In this document: positions 9,515 through 19,731 of the stretch, piece by piece
Numbering within the stretch: position 1 is the stretch's first letter
Layout: every line of letters starts with the position of its first letter
Source of the DNA: Leptospira dzoumogneensis
Lineage (GTDB): Bacteria; Spirochaetota; Leptospiria; Leptospirales; Leptospiraceae
Reading direction: 5' to 3'
DNA length: 64,000 nt
NCBI RefSeq assembly: GCF_004770895.1
Contig: NZ_RQHS01000022.1
Span: 62,001-126,000 of the forward strand
Notes under the pieces: generated by a model
Database searches by the model: none
Told to the model about the DNA's origin: nothing
What the model saw: only the letters and a program-made list of their open reading frames with translations
Program-made: the position numbers and the translations under genes

Positions 9515-9600
9515 TCACGCAGAGACGCTAAGGCGCAGAGAACTTTTAATTTTATTAATCATAAAAACATCTCTCCGCGGCTCTGTGCCTCTGCGTGAGA
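9515..9600. repeat. CACGCAGAG-family inverted repeat, copy 2
   Basis: Left arm 9515-9541 (TCACGCAGAGACGCTAAGGC and following) and right arm 9571-9600 (TCTCCGCGGCTCTGTGCCTC and following) are approximately complementary over a 29-nt AT-rich spacer. A partial extra arm precedes it (9478-9509). It lies between the PAS-Fis gene and the 9635 gene. Confidence 0.85.
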
Positions 9601-9634
9601 ATTATCTCTTGCGACTCTTCTTGCTCTGAGGCTC

Positions 9635-10291
9635 TTATTTCACTAAGCGATTGGCTGCTTTTTTGTATTCTTCCGGATAAGGAAGTTTGGATACTTTTAA
9701 GCTGGACAGAGAGTATTTTAAGGATCTTTTATATAGAACCAATGCGTAAAGATGGTTTCCGTCCCTGCGGAATTTATTTCCGGAAATCCATTCTTCTCTG
9801 GCCATTCTGAAATAATCATTGGCCCTTTCTTCTTCTTTAGCGGTCAGCGGATGATGCTCTTCCGATCCCATTTTCAAAAAACGGGATTCTTTTGCCACAT
9901 GCTGGAGTAGTTTATCCGAAGAAGTTTCAGCGAATTCAGACCAACGTTTCATCGATTCGGGAAGAGCTCTCTCGAGTAACGCTAGACTGTCCGCCTTCTC
10001 TTGAACGCTCCCTGCTTTGGAAGCTGAGTTTAGATCTGCGGAATAATTTTCTATTTTTTGAAGGTCTTTTTTAAGTTCCGAGGACTCGAATGAATTTCCG
10101 ATCTCTCTTAAGATCTTTACTTTGGAATCCACCGATTTTTTTCTTTCTCTGAATCCTTGGGTGGACTGAGAAGAATAGATCCTTCCTGCAAGTATTGTCA
10201 CCGCGATAAGTGAAAATACTAGCATCCATTTCCAAAATCTGCCTCCTTTTACTCTAAGGGACATGATCTCGGCCGGAGTAGGAAGATCCAT
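9635..10291 (-). CDS. hypothetical membrane-anchored protein (218 residues)
   Basis: A short cytoplasmic N-terminus with a cluster of basic residues (VKGGRFWKW) leads into one transmembrane segment (about 21-38, MLVFSLIAVTILAGRIY). A Lys/Glu-rich, helical, probably coiled-coil domain follows outside the membrane (SSELKKDLQKIENYSADLNS). Near the C-terminus, 'RRDGNHLYALVLYKRSLKYSL' has the look of a TPR/MIT-like helix pair. No catalytic motif is seen. Its ATG overlaps the stop codon of the preceding 11310 gene in the arrangement TAATG, so the two are translationally coupled and probably work together. Function unknown. Confidence 0.8.
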   Translation of the reverse strand: MDLPTPAEIMSLRVKGGRFWKWMLVFSLIAVTILAGRIYSSQSTQGFRERKKSVDSKVKILREIGNSFESSELKKDLQKIENYSADLNSASKAGSVQEKADSLALLERALPESMKRWSEFAETSSDKLLQHVAKESRFLKMGSEEHHPLTAKEEERANDYFRMAREEWISGNKFRRDGNHLYALVLYKRSLKYSLSSLKVSKLPYPEEYKKAANRLVK

Positions 10292-11310
10292 TAGTTGGCT
10301 CCACCTTGCGCAGGAACAGGAGGTAATGCTTCTTTTTTATTGATATCGTCTACACGGATCTCTTCATTACTTTTTTCTAAAAAGGAAACCCTTCCGTTGG
10401 TGATAAAGCTGTAATTATCGTCGTGAACTTCGAGTAGATCTACAGGATTATCTTTTCCTTCTCCCGGAGGCGCGATCTTTGGAGAAAGTAATTCGTTATC
10501 TATATAATCGATTAAAGTGTTTCTGATACGATCGTAGTCGGAGATATTTTCTTTCTCCGCAATATTTCGAACTTCGTCCAGGTTCACGAATTGGAACTCA
10601 CGCTTATCGTCATTAGGAGTTTTAGCTGCGATCATCGCGAGAAGTGCGAATCTCCTGGCTCTTCTTGCGATCTTGATCCCTTCTCCAAAAAGTACCAGTT
10701 TCACTCTGAATTGGTAAGGAGAAGAATTATAGGCACTGGTAAAATTATCTTCCGAGGATTTTAGGTCCCTGAATCCGAGCTTCAGTAAATGTTGCGCGAT
10801 CTTATCGTTGGAACGAATGATCATCGGAGAAGCTGCTTCTAAAAGAATACGAGCGGTTTTGATATAATTTTCGTGAACTACCTGGAAGATGTCTTTCATC
10901 TCCCCTTGTGCGGCTTTCAGGTTTTTATATGACAAACTGTAATTACTTTGGAAATACCACATATTCCCGTTGAAGTCGGCTTGGTTTGCCTTCTTGAATG
11001 ATCTATAATTGTCTATAGTATTCAGTTTTTTGAAAAGTTCAGTCTGCCCGCTCGCGGTTGCAGTTTGCCCGGACTGTGCATTTTCTGCAGCAGTTGCCAC
11101 TCCTGCCTGGGACTTAGGCCCTCCACCCTCTTCCAAAGGTGGCGCAAGATTACTCACGCAGATATTGATGAATTTTATATTTATCTTATTCTCATCTATC
11201 AGGATCGCGAGATTTGTCTGGTCCGGAGAAACTGCGTAAGTCCTATCCGTGAAAAAAATCGGCGCCGCAGCGAATATAAAAAGAAGAATGCGTGTATATT
11301 TCGAACCCAT
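10291..11310 (-). CDS. hypothetical exported protein (339 residues)
   Basis: Read from ATG 11308-11310, which follows an AGGGAAAG ribosome site. The upstream in-frame extension to 11415 runs through a repeat arm and is discounted. Residues 1-26 (MGSKYTRILLFIFAAAPIFF and following) form a signal peptide. The mature protein begins with a beta-rich piece containing an odd Gly/Ala/Gln-rich insertion (about 55-88), then is mostly helical ('YRSFKKANQADFNGNMWYFQSNYSLSYKNLKAAQGEM' region), with helices carrying many Lys and Arg. No enzyme motif is visible. It shares a TAATG junction with the downstream membrane protein, suggesting a two-protein envelope complex. Function unknown. Confidence 0.8.
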   Translation of the reverse strand: MGSKYTRILLFIFAAAPIFFTDRTYAVSPDQTNLAILIDENKINIKFINICVSNLAPPLEEGGGPKSQAGVATAAENAQSGQTATASGQTELFKKLNTIDNYRSFKKANQADFNGNMWYFQSNYSLSYKNLKAAQGEMKDIFQVVHENYIKTARILLEAASPMIIRSNDKIAQHLLKLGFRDLKSSEDNFTSAYNSSPYQFRVKLVLFGEGIKIARRARRFALLAMIAAKTPNDDKREFQFVNLDEVRNIAEKENISDYDRIRNTLIDYIDNELLSPKIAPPGEGKDNPVDLLEVHDDNYSFITNGRVSFLEKSNEEIRVDDINKKEALPPVPAQGGAN

Positions 11311-11411
11311 AGCTTTCCCTACTAGTAGTCTATCGGCAGGGTCTCGAAATGTATATTCTCTTTTTTTTGGATAAAAGAGGCGCAGAGCTGGTTGAGGCGC
11401 AGCGCTAATGA

Positions 11412-11482
11412 TCACGCAGAGGCGCTAAGACGCGGAGAATCTCATGTTTACTAAACTAAAAATCCTCAGCGTCTCTGCGTGC
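11412..11482. repeat. CACGCAGAG-family inverted repeat, copy 3
   Basis: Left arm 11412-11439 (TCACGCAGAGGCGCTAAGAC and following) and right arm 11465-11482 (CTCAGCGTCTCTGCGTGC) around a 25-nt AT-rich centre. It lies between dapL and the exported protein gene and overlaps the discounted 5' extension of the latter. Confidence 0.85.
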
Positions 11483-11515
11483 AAAAAACTCTGCTGTCTT
11501 TGAAATCTCAGTCCC

Positions 11516-12742
11516 TCACAAAGAACTGATGCGGCGGATCGCTTCGATCACATCGTCTTTTTTTCCGAAGGCGGAAAGTCTGAAATAACCTTCTCCCGCA
11601 GGTCCGAAACCTGAGCCTGGAGTTCCTACCACCTGAGCCTTATCCAGTAATTGGTCGAAGAAGTCCCAAGAGCTGAGATTATTCGGGGTTTTGAGCCAGA
11701 TATAAGGAGCGTTTACCCCTCCGAATACTTCGTATCCTGCTTTGATGAGTCCCTCTCGGATCAATTTTGCGTTAGCCATATAAGTATCTATGCTTGCGCG
11801 GATCTCTTTTTTACCTTGAGGGGAATAGATTGCCTCAGCCGCTTTTTGGGTCACATAAGAAACACCGTTAAACTTGGTGGTATGTCTTCTGCTCCAAAGT
11901 TGCCCTATGGAAACTTCCTGGCCGTCTTTTGTTTTTCCCTTTAATTCTTTAGGGATTACTATATAAGCGCAACGAAGTCCTGTAAATCCTGCGGTTTTGG
12001 AGAAGGAGCGGAATTCTATCGCGACTTCTCTGGCTCCTTCTACCTCATAAATGGATCTAGGAACTCCCGGCTCGGAGATGAATGCCTCGTATGCGGAATC
12101 GTAAAGAATGATACTATTATTCTTTTTAGCGTATTCTACCCAAGCCTTAAGAGATTCTTTAGAGGCCACTGTTCCGGTCGGATTATTAGGAAAACATAAA
12201 TAGATCAGATCAGGTCTTTCTTTAGGGAAATCAGGCTGGAATCCATTCTCTTTTGTAGAAGGCATATAGATCAGGTTGGCGTATCTTCCGTCAGGACCGG
12301 CCTCTCCCGTTCTTCCTGCCATCACGTTAGTGTCCACATAGACTGGATATACTGGGTCTCCGATCGCGATCTTTGCATCTTGGGAGAATATTTCTTGGAT
12401 ATTTCCGCAGTCACATTTGGATCCGTCTGATACGAAAATTTCGCTCTCGTCCAGTTTTACACCAAGAGGAGCATAATCATTATCTGCGATCGCTTTCAGT
12501 AGGAAAGAATATCCTTGTTCGGGCCCGTATCCGTGGAATCCTTCCGGAGTTCCCATTTCTCTGGAAGAAGAAACGAGCGCTTCCACAACGGACGGAGCCA
12601 ATGGAAGAGTAACGTCTCCGATCCCTAGTCGGATGATCTTTGAGTTTGGATGTTTTTCGGAATAAACTTTTACTCTTCTTGCGATCTCCGGGAAAAGATA
12701 TCCCGCTTTTAATTTCAGATAATTTTCGTTTATATTTGCCAT
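11516..12742 (-). CDS. dapL: LL-diaminopimelate aminotransferase
   Basis: 408 residues, the usual DapL length. It is a fold-type I, PLP-dependent aminotransferase that converts tetrahydrodipicolinate directly to LL-diaminopimelate with glutamate as amino donor, bypassing the succinylase and acetylase steps of lysine and peptidoglycan synthesis. Family-specific features visible are GYGPEQGY (71-78), DGSKCDCGN (106-114), CFPNNPTGT (183-191) and the PLP lysine Lys249 in [10 protein letters not shown]. The protein is cytoplasmic. It ends an apparent operon pyrB-DUF2203-dapL, with a 4-nt gap from the DUF2203 gene. Confidence 0.96.
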   Translation of the reverse strand: MANINENYLKLKAGYLFPEIARRVKVYSEKHPNSKIIRLGIGDVTLPLAPSVVEALVSSSREMGTPEGFHGYGPEQGYSFLLKAIADNDYAPLGVKLDESEIFVSDGSKCDCGNIQEIFSQDAKIAIGDPVYPVYVDTNVMAGRTGEAGPDGRYANLIYMPSTKENGFQPDFPKERPDLIYLCFPNNPTGTVASKESLKAWVEYAKKNNSIILYDSAYEAFISEPGVPRSIYEVEGAREVAIEFRSFSKTAGFTGLRCAYIVIPKELKGKTKDGQEVSIGQLWSRRHTTKFNGVSYVTQKAAEAIYSPQGKKEIRASIDTYMANAKLIREGLIKAGYEVFGGVNAPYIWLKTPNNLSSWDFFDQLLDKAQVVGTPGSGFGPAGEGYFRLSAFGKKDDVIEAIRRISSL

Positions 12743-12746
12743 TGAA

Positions 12747-13106
12747 TTATTCGTAATCCTCGTCTATGTTTTGGATCGGTTTGCGTCCTGCAAAACCCTC
12801 GTCGTATCCGTGTTCGAAAAGAAGGTCCTCTTCTCCCAGATGCCAACAATAATAACCTTTTCCGTTATCGAAGTCCACGAGCCAAAGCCCTTTGACCTCT
12901 ATACCAAGTTCCCGGACCTTTCCGGACCATTCCACCAATAGTTCTTCGACCTTGGTTTCTCTGGCTTCCTGCTCATTCTCTTGGTATAAACCGTTTTTCA
13001 GTTCTTGGTGAACCTTTCCCACGGTTTCGTAAAATTCTTCCGTGATAGATCTGACATAGGGCAGAATTTTACGTGCTTCTTCGTATGTCCAGATCTTACG
13101 TTCCAT
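12747..13106 (-). CDS. DUF2203 family protein
   Basis: 119 residues, acidic, no signal peptide. The N-terminal '[20 protein letters not shown]' and the central '[41 protein letters not shown]' region are the diagnostic features of DUF2203 (the conserved G..DFP....YLCW..GE..I..WH type pattern). The biochemical role of the family is not known to me. It sits between pyrB (10 nt) and dapL (4 nt), so it is part of a three-gene transcript, but nothing in the sequence links it to either pathway. Confidence 0.85.
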   Translation of the reverse strand: MERKIWTYEEARKILPYVRSITEEFYETVGKVHQELKNGLYQENEQEARETKVEELLVEWSGKVRELGIEVKGLWLVDFDNGKGYYCWHLGEEDLLFEHGYDEGFAGRKPIQNIDEDYE

Positions 13107-13116
13107 TCTACTCCGT

Positions 13117-14043
13117 TTAAAAACGAACGCCTAGTGAAAGGCAGAGTAACGTCATTCTGCTCACCACTCCGTATTTTGCCTGACGGAAGTATGCCGCGTT
13201 CGGAAGATCATCTACATCCGTAGATAGTTCGTTCACTCTTGGAAGAGGATGAAGAACAGTGGTCTCTTTTTTAGATGCTAGTATCAATTCTTTGTTCAAC
13301 TTGAAGGATTCTTTTAATCTTTCGTATTCTCTATGATCCGGAAATCTTTCTTCCTGGATGCGAGTCACATAAGCAATATCACATTCCCAAACTTTTTTGA
13401 TATCGTCGGATTCTTCGAATGTGATAGGAAATCCTGCAAGTCCCTTCTTATAAGACTCGGGAAGTGAAAGTTCAGGCGGAGAAATCAGATATAAGTGAAC
13501 TTTATAATGGCGGAGAAGATTGATCAAACTATGGATCGTTCTTCCATATTTTAGATCACCGATGAATGCGAGAGTGAGTCCGTCCAATTTTCCTTTTTCG
13601 GAAATGATCGTGTATAGATCGAGAAGTGCTTGGGTAGGATGCTGCCCTGCTCCATCTCCCGCATTGATGACCGGGATTTTTACTGCACCCGCTGCAATTC
13701 TGGAAGAACCTTCTACAGGATGTCGGATCACTGCGATGTCTGCGTAAGCTTCTACCATTTTCATGGTATCGTATAAGGTCTCGCCCTTGGAGATGGAAGA
13801 AAATTGGAAACCTACCGAGGAGATTACCCTTCCCCCCAATCTTTCCATGGCGGCTTCGAATGAAAGTCTGGTCCTTGTAGAAGCTTCGAAAAAAAGAGAA
13901 GCCAGAAGTTTGCCTTCTAAAATTCCAAAGGCCTTATTTTGCTCCACCAGCCTTTCCATCTCTCGAGTTCTCTCGACTAAAAAGTCCAGATCCTCTTTGG
14001 AGAACTGGTCCGTATCCAGGATATTCTTATGCTCGTACGCCAT
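13117..14043 (-). CDS. pyrB: aspartate carbamoyltransferase, catalytic chain
   Basis: 308 residues, the normal catalytic-chain length. It condenses carbamoyl phosphate with aspartate in the first committed step of pyrimidine synthesis. The carbamoyl-phosphate loop STRTR is at 55-59, followed by the SSISKGET loop (about 83-90) whose Ser/Lys reach across the trimer interface. HPTQALLD (136-143) and '[26 protein letters not shown]' near the C-terminus bind aspartate. No pyrI regulatory subunit gene is adjacent, so it may work as a plain trimer or with partners elsewhere. It is the first gene of the pyrB-DUF2203-dapL run. Confidence 0.96.
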   Translation of the reverse strand: MAYEHKNILDTDQFSKEDLDFLVERTREMERLVEQNKAFGILEGKLLASLFFEASTRTRLSFEAAMERLGGRVISSVGFQFSSISKGETLYDTMKMVEAYADIAVIRHPVEGSSRIAAGAVKIPVINAGDGAGQHPTQALLDLYTIISEKGKLDGLTLAFIGDLKYGRTIHSLINLLRHYKVHLYLISPPELSLPESYKKGLAGFPITFEESDDIKKVWECDIAYVTRIQEERFPDHREYERLKESFKLNKELILASKKETTVLHPLPRVNELSTDVDDLPNAAYFRQAKYGVVSRMTLLCLSLGVRF

Positions 14044-14144
14044 TTTCTGGACAGATTGATCCGGCCGGACCCGGAGGCAAGAGAATTAAAAGGGCGGACT
14101 TTCACACGGAGAAGCGGAGTCAGAAAAAGGCACTGGAATTTTTG

Positions 14145-14224
14145 GCACGCAGAGACGCGGAGCCACAGAGTTAGGATTTACTAAAATCCAAATTCTCTCT
14201 GCGTCTTAGCGTCTCTGCGTGAGA
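14145..14224. repeat. CACGCAGAG-family inverted repeat, copy 4
   Basis: Left arm 14145-14170 (GCACGCAGAGACGCGGAGCC and following) and right arm 14193-14224 (CTCTCTGCGTCTTAGCGTCT and following) around a 22-nt AT-rich spacer, with further partial arms to 14258. It lies between the RND pump gene and pyrB. Confidence 0.85.
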
Positions 14225-14262
14225 GAAAAACTGCGTCTCTATTATTCTCTGCGCCTCTTATC

Positions 14263-17200
14263 TCAATGGTGCCTAGGCTCCGGTTTTGTTTTAAAACCTA
14301 ATTTTTCTCTCAAATGACTGAACACTGAAAGTGTTACAGGAACATAGAGTAAACTTCCTAAAGTTCCGAATCCAAGTCCCCAACCTAATGCCAAGGTCAT
14401 AGGGATTAGTACCGGATCTGATCCACCAACACTATAAGCTGTAGGAAGAAGTCCCGCAACTGTAGTCAATGTGGTTAGCAAGATAGGACGGAACCTTCGA
14501 CGGCTTGCTTCTAGTAAGATCTCATCCAAAGGTGCATTGGAAGATTTGCGTATCGAATCTATACAATCCACAAGCACGATGGATGCGTTCACAAGAACTC
14601 CAGCAAGTCCAATGATACCGATCAAAGCCAAGAAGCTGAATGCTTTTCCGGATAATACGAATCCTGCTACGATCCCTACGAATCCAAGTGGAATTGTGCT
14701 CAAGATCAGAAGTGGCCTTACCACATTCTGCAAAGTTAGTGCAAGAATGATAAAGATCCCAAGTAAAGCTATGAGTCCCGCTTTTCCTAGAGAGGCCATG
14801 GACCTTTGTGTGTCCTTCTCCTCTCCTCCGAATACGATGGAAACTCCGGGGTATTGTCTTTCGATCAGAGGTTTGAACTCATCGATCACTTTCTGGTTTG
14901 CTTCGCGAGAAGTCATTCCGGACTCAATCTTGATCTCTGCGTTTACTGTGACCGCCCTTTCAAAATCCCTGTGGGAAAGTAATTCAGGAGAATCTTTCAG
15001 ATCCATTCTGGAAATTTTTGCAAGGTTGGTGATATTTCCCGCCTTGTTCCTAAGAGGAATACTTTTTACTTCTTCCGGATTTTTACGGAAGTTCTTATCA
15101 TACATCACTCTTAGATAAATTTTAGTTTTTCCCTGCCGAACATTACCTGCTCTTTCTCCATCATATGCTGTTCTGAGCATGTTTGCTGCGGAGAAGGTGG
15201 ACACTCCGGTAAAACTTTCCAGTCCTTCGTCCAATTGGATGTACATCTGTTTTCGTCCGTTCCTATAATCATCACGGACAGAATGTACACCTTTGATACC
15301 TTTTAAGAAGGATTGCAGATCCGCAGAAACTTTTTTGAGGACTTCATAATCTTTCCCTAATATACCGATCGTAATAGGAGCTCCGATCGGAGGCGCCATC
15401 GCCATTTCTTCCAGATATACGTCGGAAAGTCCCGGTGTTTTTCGGATATCATCTTCGATAGAAGCTAATATTTCGGATGCCTTTCTTACCCTCTGGGATT
15501 CCGGAGTCAGATACACCAGGATCACTCCCAAGTTCTCTCCGAATCTGGAAAGTGGATCATCAGGATCCGTTTGTTGTACTCCGATCTTGGTAGAATAACT
15601 TACCAATTCTTTTTGAGGGATCTTTTTCAAGATCTCTTCCATATACTTCATCTTATCTCTAGTATGGAAGATACGAGAAGAAGGTGGGAATTCCGCCTTG
15701 ATTAGGAAGATCTCAATGTCTTCTTTCGGGAAAAGAATAAAGTCCATCTGGGACATTACACCGCAGGAACTCATGACAATGAGTATGATCGCAAAAAAAG
15801 ATTTGTTTCGATTTCGGATCGTGAAAGCCACGAAATCTGCAAATCGTTCTTCCATTCTTGCGAAAAAATTGTCCAAGGATTTTCTGAAATTGGAGGACTT
15901 CTTCAATTCTTCCGGAGTTTTTGCAAATGCAGCGATCCTCGCAGGAAGGAATAAGAAAGACTCAATCAAACTCGCAGTTAATGCGATGATTACCACAAGT
16001 GGGATCTGCCAGATGAATTTTCCCATGATCCCGGCCATGAATAACATGGGAAGGAATGCTGCTACAGTTGTTAAATAAGATCCGAAGATCGGCACCAACA
16101 TCTCCGTAGTTCCTTTCAAGGCAGCGGATGTTTTGTCCATCTTCTCGCCTAGATAGGTATAAATGTTTTCCGAAATTACGATGGAGTTATCCACGAGCAT
16201 CCCGAGCGAGATGATCAGTCCCATCATAGAGATCATGTTAAAGGAAACATCGAAGAAAGGAAGTGCTGCGAATGTCATCAACATCGAAAGAGGTAATGAC
16301 ATAGAAGTCAGAGTCGCAGTTCTAAAATCTAGGAACAAAAACAAGATCCCGAAAACGATCAAAAATCCGATAAGCGCATTCGAAGAAACCACGTTCAATC
16401 TGTTCTTGGTCCTTTTAGCTTCATCGTTTAATTTGAATGTTTTAATTCCTTCCGGATAAACTTTTTCAAGCTCCTTTAACCTAACTTGTACATTGTCTGC
16501 AACTTCTATCGCGTCCGCTCTTTCCTTTTTGATCACGGACAGGACCAGACCTTGTTGTCCGTTCGCGATCGCAAGGAATCTCGGGTATTCGAACGTATCT
16601 TCTACCCTTGCTAGATTTCCAATACGCACAGTGGAGAATATATCATTTGTCCTGACAGGAATTTTCCCGATCTCGGAAGGATGTTTGAATTCTCCGTCGA
16701 TCCTGAGATCGAATGCATTCTCAGAATCCACGGAACCTGCAGGAAGATTGATATTACGAGTGCGGATCGTTCTTGTGATATCGGAAAGATCCAATTGGTA
16801 TTGTTTCAATCTGTCCGCATTTACTAGAATATGCCATTCTCTATCACGTTTTCCGAATACGTCTACTCTTGCAATTCCTGGGATCTTTTCTAATTCCAGT
16901 TCTATAAATTCAGCGATCGTATGAAGTTCTATCTCGTCCTTACCGCCGTAAACGGAAAAGTCCATAATAGGAAAGGAACCTGATTTTCTTTCCGTAATTT
17001 TAGGTTTTTCCGTGACCTGAGGAGGAAAATCTGAGATCGCATTGTCTACAGCTCTGCGGATCTCATCCAGAACTTTTTCCGGATCCTTCTCCTCTAAGCT
17101 TACACGAACATCTATATCGGAAACAGAGTTACGGGAGAAGGAACGGATCTCATCTATACCGTCTATCTCCTTGATCTTCTCTTCGATCGGATACGTTACC

Positions 17201-17388
17201 CGTAATTCCACATCCGCAGGAGAAGCTCCCGGGAATTTTGTGGTGATCACGAGCTGCTTCATATCCACATTCGGAAAAGCGTCCCTGCGCAGACCGCAAA
17301 GGGACATTCCCCCCGCGGCAACAATGAATATGACTCCCAAATACATGAAGAGTCTATTGTGAATGAAAGATTGTATTATCGTTCTCAT
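14263..17388 (-). CDS. RND-family efflux/export permease
   Basis: 1041 residues, standard for the AcrB-type resistance-nodulation-division superfamily: inner-membrane proton-driven pumps that work as trimers. It starts with TM1 ([14 protein letters not shown]), then the porter domain ([10 protein letters not shown] at about 50, [17 protein letters not shown]). In TM4, '[16 protein letters not shown]' carries the conserved proton-relay Asp. The second half repeats the layout ('[20 protein letters not shown]', '[20 protein letters not shown]'). No periplasmic adaptor or outer-membrane factor gene is adjacent; the only TolC-family gene in the window is at 29830. A membrane desaturase gene ends 8 nt upstream, so the two form one transcript. 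The substrate may be lipid-like, which is inference from the partner. Confidence 0.93.
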   Translation of the reverse strand: MRTIIQSFIHNRLFMYLGVIFIVAAGGMSLCGLRRDAFPNVDMKQLVITTKFPGASPADVELRVTYPIEEKIKEIDGIDEIRSFSRNSVSDIDVRVSLEEKDPEKVLDEIRRAVDNAISDFPPQVTEKPKITERKSGSFPIMDFSVYGGKDEIELHTIAEFIELELEKIPGIARVDVFGKRDREWHILVNADRLKQYQLDLSDITRTIRTRNINLPAGSVDSENAFDLRIDGEFKHPSEIGKIPVRTNDIFSTVRIGNLARVEDTFEYPRFLAIANGQQGLVLSVIKKERADAIEVADNVQVRLKELEKVYPEGIKTFKLNDEAKRTKNRLNVVSSNALIGFLIVFGILFLFLDFRTATLTSMSLPLSMLMTFAALPFFDVSFNMISMMGLIISLGMLVDNSIVISENIYTYLGEKMDKTSAALKGTTEMLVPIFGSYLTTVAAFLPMLFMAGIMGKFIWQIPLVVIIALTASLIESFLFLPARIAAFAKTPEELKKSSNFRKSLDNFFARMEERFADFVAFTIRNRNKSFFAIILIVMSSCGVMSQMDFILFPKEDIEIFLIKAEFPPSSRIFHTRDKMKYMEEILKKIPQKELVSYSTKIGVQQTDPDDPLSRFGENLGVILVYLTPESQRVRKASEILASIEDDIRKTPGLSDVYLEEMAMAPPIGAPITIGILGKDYEVLKKVSADLQSFLKGIKGVHSVRDDYRNGRKQMYIQLDEGLESFTGVSTFSAANMLRTAYDGERAGNVRQGKTKIYLRVMYDKNFRKNPEEVKSIPLRNKAGNITNLAKISRMDLKDSPELLSHRDFERAVTVNAEIKIESGMTSREANQKVIDEFKPLIERQYPGVSIVFGGEEKDTQRSMASLGKAGLIALLGIFIILALTLQNVVRPLLILSTIPLGFVGIVAGFVLSGKAFSFLALIGIIGLAGVLVNASIVLVDCIDSIRKSSNAPLDEILLEASRRRFRPILLTTLTTVAGLLPTAYSVGGSDPVLIPMTLALGWGLGFGTLGSLLYVPVTLSVFSHLREKLGFKTKPEPRHH

Positions 17389-17396
17389 ATGTTTTT

Positions 17397-18338
17397 TTAT
17401 TTAGAAATTTTTCCATCCAAAGGTTCTAAGAGCCCGCCCCATTGGCTCCATGCTTGTTTCATAAAACTTTTGTCCCAGGTTTCTCCGCAAACCTCCATCT
17501 GCTTAGGTAATCGATCCCAGGAACATCCAGGGAATCTATGATGAATCCTATGATAATTAAAATGTAAAAAGAACGCGCTTACCGTTTTCGGTAGAGTTAA
17601 ATTAAAGGCCGAATTTTTATCATTAATTTCTTTCCCGTAATGATACGCATTATCGAAAAATGATATAAAAAAGGACCTGCTCAGAAGCAGGAATACCAAC
17701 AAAGGCCAGTTATTTTTGAATAACCAAAAAGAAGGAATATAGAAGGCCAAAATCCAAAAAATATCCTTTCTAAGTTCTTCCAAAATTTCAGGTCGATAGA
17801 TCCACTTAAAAAAACCTTCTTCTATAGGATACTCAATGAAACGATCCGTGATCGGTTTTGTCCAACGAGAAGGTAATGAAAGTAAAAGCCCTGTCCCTAC
17901 TTCAAAAATGTAAGTCGCCACAGTAATTCTGAAATAATAATTCAAACTCTGGAACCATCTTGGCTTTGAAGAATTTGGATCATAAAATTCTATCCGATCA
18001 CCAGGTTCTCTATTGAACTTATGGTGCATTAGATGACTACATTTCAGAACTGAATAAGGAGCCCCGAACACGATACAAAGAAACCTTCCCCAAAAATGAT
18101 TCTGCTTTCTTTCGTTCGAAAAATTCCCATGAATACTTTCGTGGATCAGATTCCAAAAAGTATAGGACACCGGCCCCAAAGCTGCGGCAAAAACCCAAGC
18201 TGCCCAAACAGGAAAACTACCGAATAATAGTCCCAATGGTAACAAAAAATGGAAGCTGATAAATAAAAATAAGATCGTCAGCGAAAGTATTCTATTTTTC
18301 GCAAATGGCAGGTCTCTGATCTGTATAGAAGCTTCCAT
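17397..18338 (-). CDS. membrane fatty-acid desaturase/hydroxylase family protein
   Basis: 313 residues with four or more hydrophobic segments. The three histidine clusters that bind the di-iron centre are present: HESIH (66-70), HLMHH (102-106) and a C-terminal HRIHH in '[12 protein letters not shown]' (about 267-272). These membrane enzymes use O2 to desaturate or hydroxylate acyl chains, carotenoids or related lipids; the C-terminal '[13 protein letters not shown]' is reminiscent of carotenoid or sphingolipid-type members, so the exact substrate is open. It starts at ATG 18338 and is followed after 8 nt by the RND pump gene, suggesting that the pump exports or rearranges the product. Confidence 0.88.
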   Translation of the reverse strand: MEASIQIRDLPFAKNRILSLTILFLFISFHFLLPLGLLFGSFPVWAAWVFAAALGPVSYTFWNLIHESIHGNFSNERKQNHFWGRFLCIVFGAPYSVLKCSHLMHHKFNREPGDRIEFYDPNSSKPRWFQSLNYYFRITVATYIFEVGTGLLLSLPSRWTKPITDRFIEYPIEEGFFKWIYRPEILEELRKDIFWILAFYIPSFWLFKNNWPLLVFLLLSRSFFISFFDNAYHYGKEINDKNSAFNLTLPKTVSAFFLHFNYHRIHHRFPGCSWDRLPKQMEVCGETWDKSFMKQAWSQWGGLLEPLDGKISK

Positions 18339-18532
18339 TTAGGATAGAACGGGTGAGAGCTGAATTTTCTGCAAGCAACCTGCTAAAACTGGGAGCGGTA
18401 ACATCGGTCGGTTTGAAAAAAAAATAGTCCGATCTTATATTGCCCGGAAGAATAGAAATAAATTGATTAAGTTCTCTTTCTTTTAGAAAAAACTAGGCTC
18501 CAAAAACGTTACAATAGGTCCAAAACATCAAT

Positions 18533-19639
18533 ATGAGTTTAATATTCCATTCAGCGACTCTACTACTCGCAATTTCATTTTTTTATTGTTTTCCGTTGGA
18601 TCCGGACAGGGTAAAGTCCCCCAGCTATAAAGAAGGTAGATATCATAATTTAGATCCGGATGAAGAATTGCAGGGAAAGTCTCCTTTGGCTATCCTACGC
18701 TGGAAACTCTGGGGACCTAAGGACCCTCCTGCGGTAGAAGGTCTTACGGATGAACTTCCTACCGTCTTAGAAAGAAACTCTAAAGATCTAATCGCTCCGG
18801 AAGGAAAGGTAAGAGTGGTTTGGTTCGGGCATGCCACTGTATGGATCTCTTCTACCCTAAAAGGAAAAACAGTAAATGTTCTGACAGACCCTATATTTGA
18901 TGCTCCCATTTTAGTAACGAGGCTTGTCAAACTTCCTATCCCAAAAGAGGATCTTCCTCCGGTGGATTTTGTGGTAGTGAGCCATGCTCATAGAGATCAT
19001 TTGGATAGAGATACATTACGATATCTAAGAAGTAAAAATCCGAACTTGCAGATACTTCTTCCTTCCGGAATGAAATCATTTTCTGAAGAAGAAAATTTAG
19101 GCTCCACTGTTTCACAAGAGTTAGGACAGATTAGCACTAAGGATTCGGTAAAGATCACATTTCTTCCTGCGCATCATTGGAGCAGAATGGGGATCTCCGA
19201 CACGAACCAATACTTCTGGGGAAGTTATTCTTTAGAGGCTCAGGGAAAGATCATCTATTTTGCAGGAGATACCGGATATTCTTCTCATTTTAAAAATATC
19301 TCGGAACGTTTAGGCAAACCTGTGGATCTTGCACTTCTTCCGATCGGAGCTTATAAGCCTAGATGGTTTATGAAATACGCTCATATCGGACCGGAAGAAG
19401 CTTTAGTGGCGACCAAGGATCTAAATGCAAAGTCATTTGCGCCTATCCATTGGGGGACATTTCCATTAGGAGATGATCTTCCTAAGGAGCCTATGTTGGA
19501 CCTCAAACAAAGGCTCTCCTTCCCGATATCTCCCGATACAAAAGGGATCCATCCTCCTTCTGACGGAATTTCCTGGGGAAAAAAGGACGGAGTCAAAATT
19601 ATACCATGGACTATAGGCAGCGGGATAGACCTGGAATGA
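18533..19639 (+). CDS. metallo-beta-lactamase-fold hydrolase, NAPE-PLD/RomA-like
   Basis: 368 residues. A short hydrophobic N-terminus (LLLAISFFYC) suggests export, and Cys19 might be lipidated although the lipobox is poor. The metal-binding motif is HAHRDH (151-156), with further ligands in 'FLPAHHWSRMG', 'YFAGDTGYSSHF' and 'PIHWGTF'. The stretch GRYHNLDPDEELQGKSPLA and 'RWKLWGPKDPP' is typical of the branch related to N-acyl-phosphatidylethanolamine phospholipase D and RomA, so a phospholipid phosphodiesterase role is plausible. The gene starts at ATG 18533 and is followed by the barrel protein gene, separated by a hairpin. Confidence 0.88.
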   Translation: MSLIFHSATLLLAISFFYCFPLDPDRVKSPSYKEGRYHNLDPDEELQGKSPLAILRWKLWGPKDPPAVEGLTDELPTVLERNSKDLIAPEGKVRVVWFGHATVWISSTLKGKTVNVLTDPIFDAPILVTRLVKLPIPKEDLPPVDFVVVSHAHRDHLDRDTLRYLRSKNPNLQILLPSGMKSFSEEENLGSTVSQELGQISTKDSVKITFLPAHHWSRMGISDTNQYFWGSYSLEAQGKIIYFAGDTGYSSHFKNISERLGKPVDLALLPIGAYKPRWFMKYAHIGPEEALVATKDLNAKSFAPIHWGTFPLGDDLPKEPMLDLKQRLSFPISPDTKGIHPPSDGISWGKKDGVKIIPWTIGSGIDLE

Positions 19640-19670
19640 TTTGGAAATTTCTATCCTAAGAAAAAAAGGT

Positions 19671-19720
19671 GCCTCCCGGAACTATTCCTGAATTCTGGCA
19701 TAGAACTGTATCCCGGAGGC
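19671..19720 (+). promoter_or_regulatory. hairpin enclosing the ribosome-binding site of the 19732 gene
   Basis: GCCTCCCGGA (19671-19680) and TCCCGGAGGC (19711-19720) pair with one mismatch, around a 30-nt loop. The right arm contains GGAGG, the only good Shine-Dalgarno sequence ahead of ATG 19732. The stem would therefore hide the ribosome site, or act as a terminator for the upstream hydrolase gene. Confidence 0.5.
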
Positions 19721-19731
19721 TTCCGTCCATA

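Noticed and set aside
14471..15118. 215-residue plus-strand open frame
   Set aside because: It is antisense to the RND pump and has Ser/Arg/Ile-rich composition typical of shadow frames.
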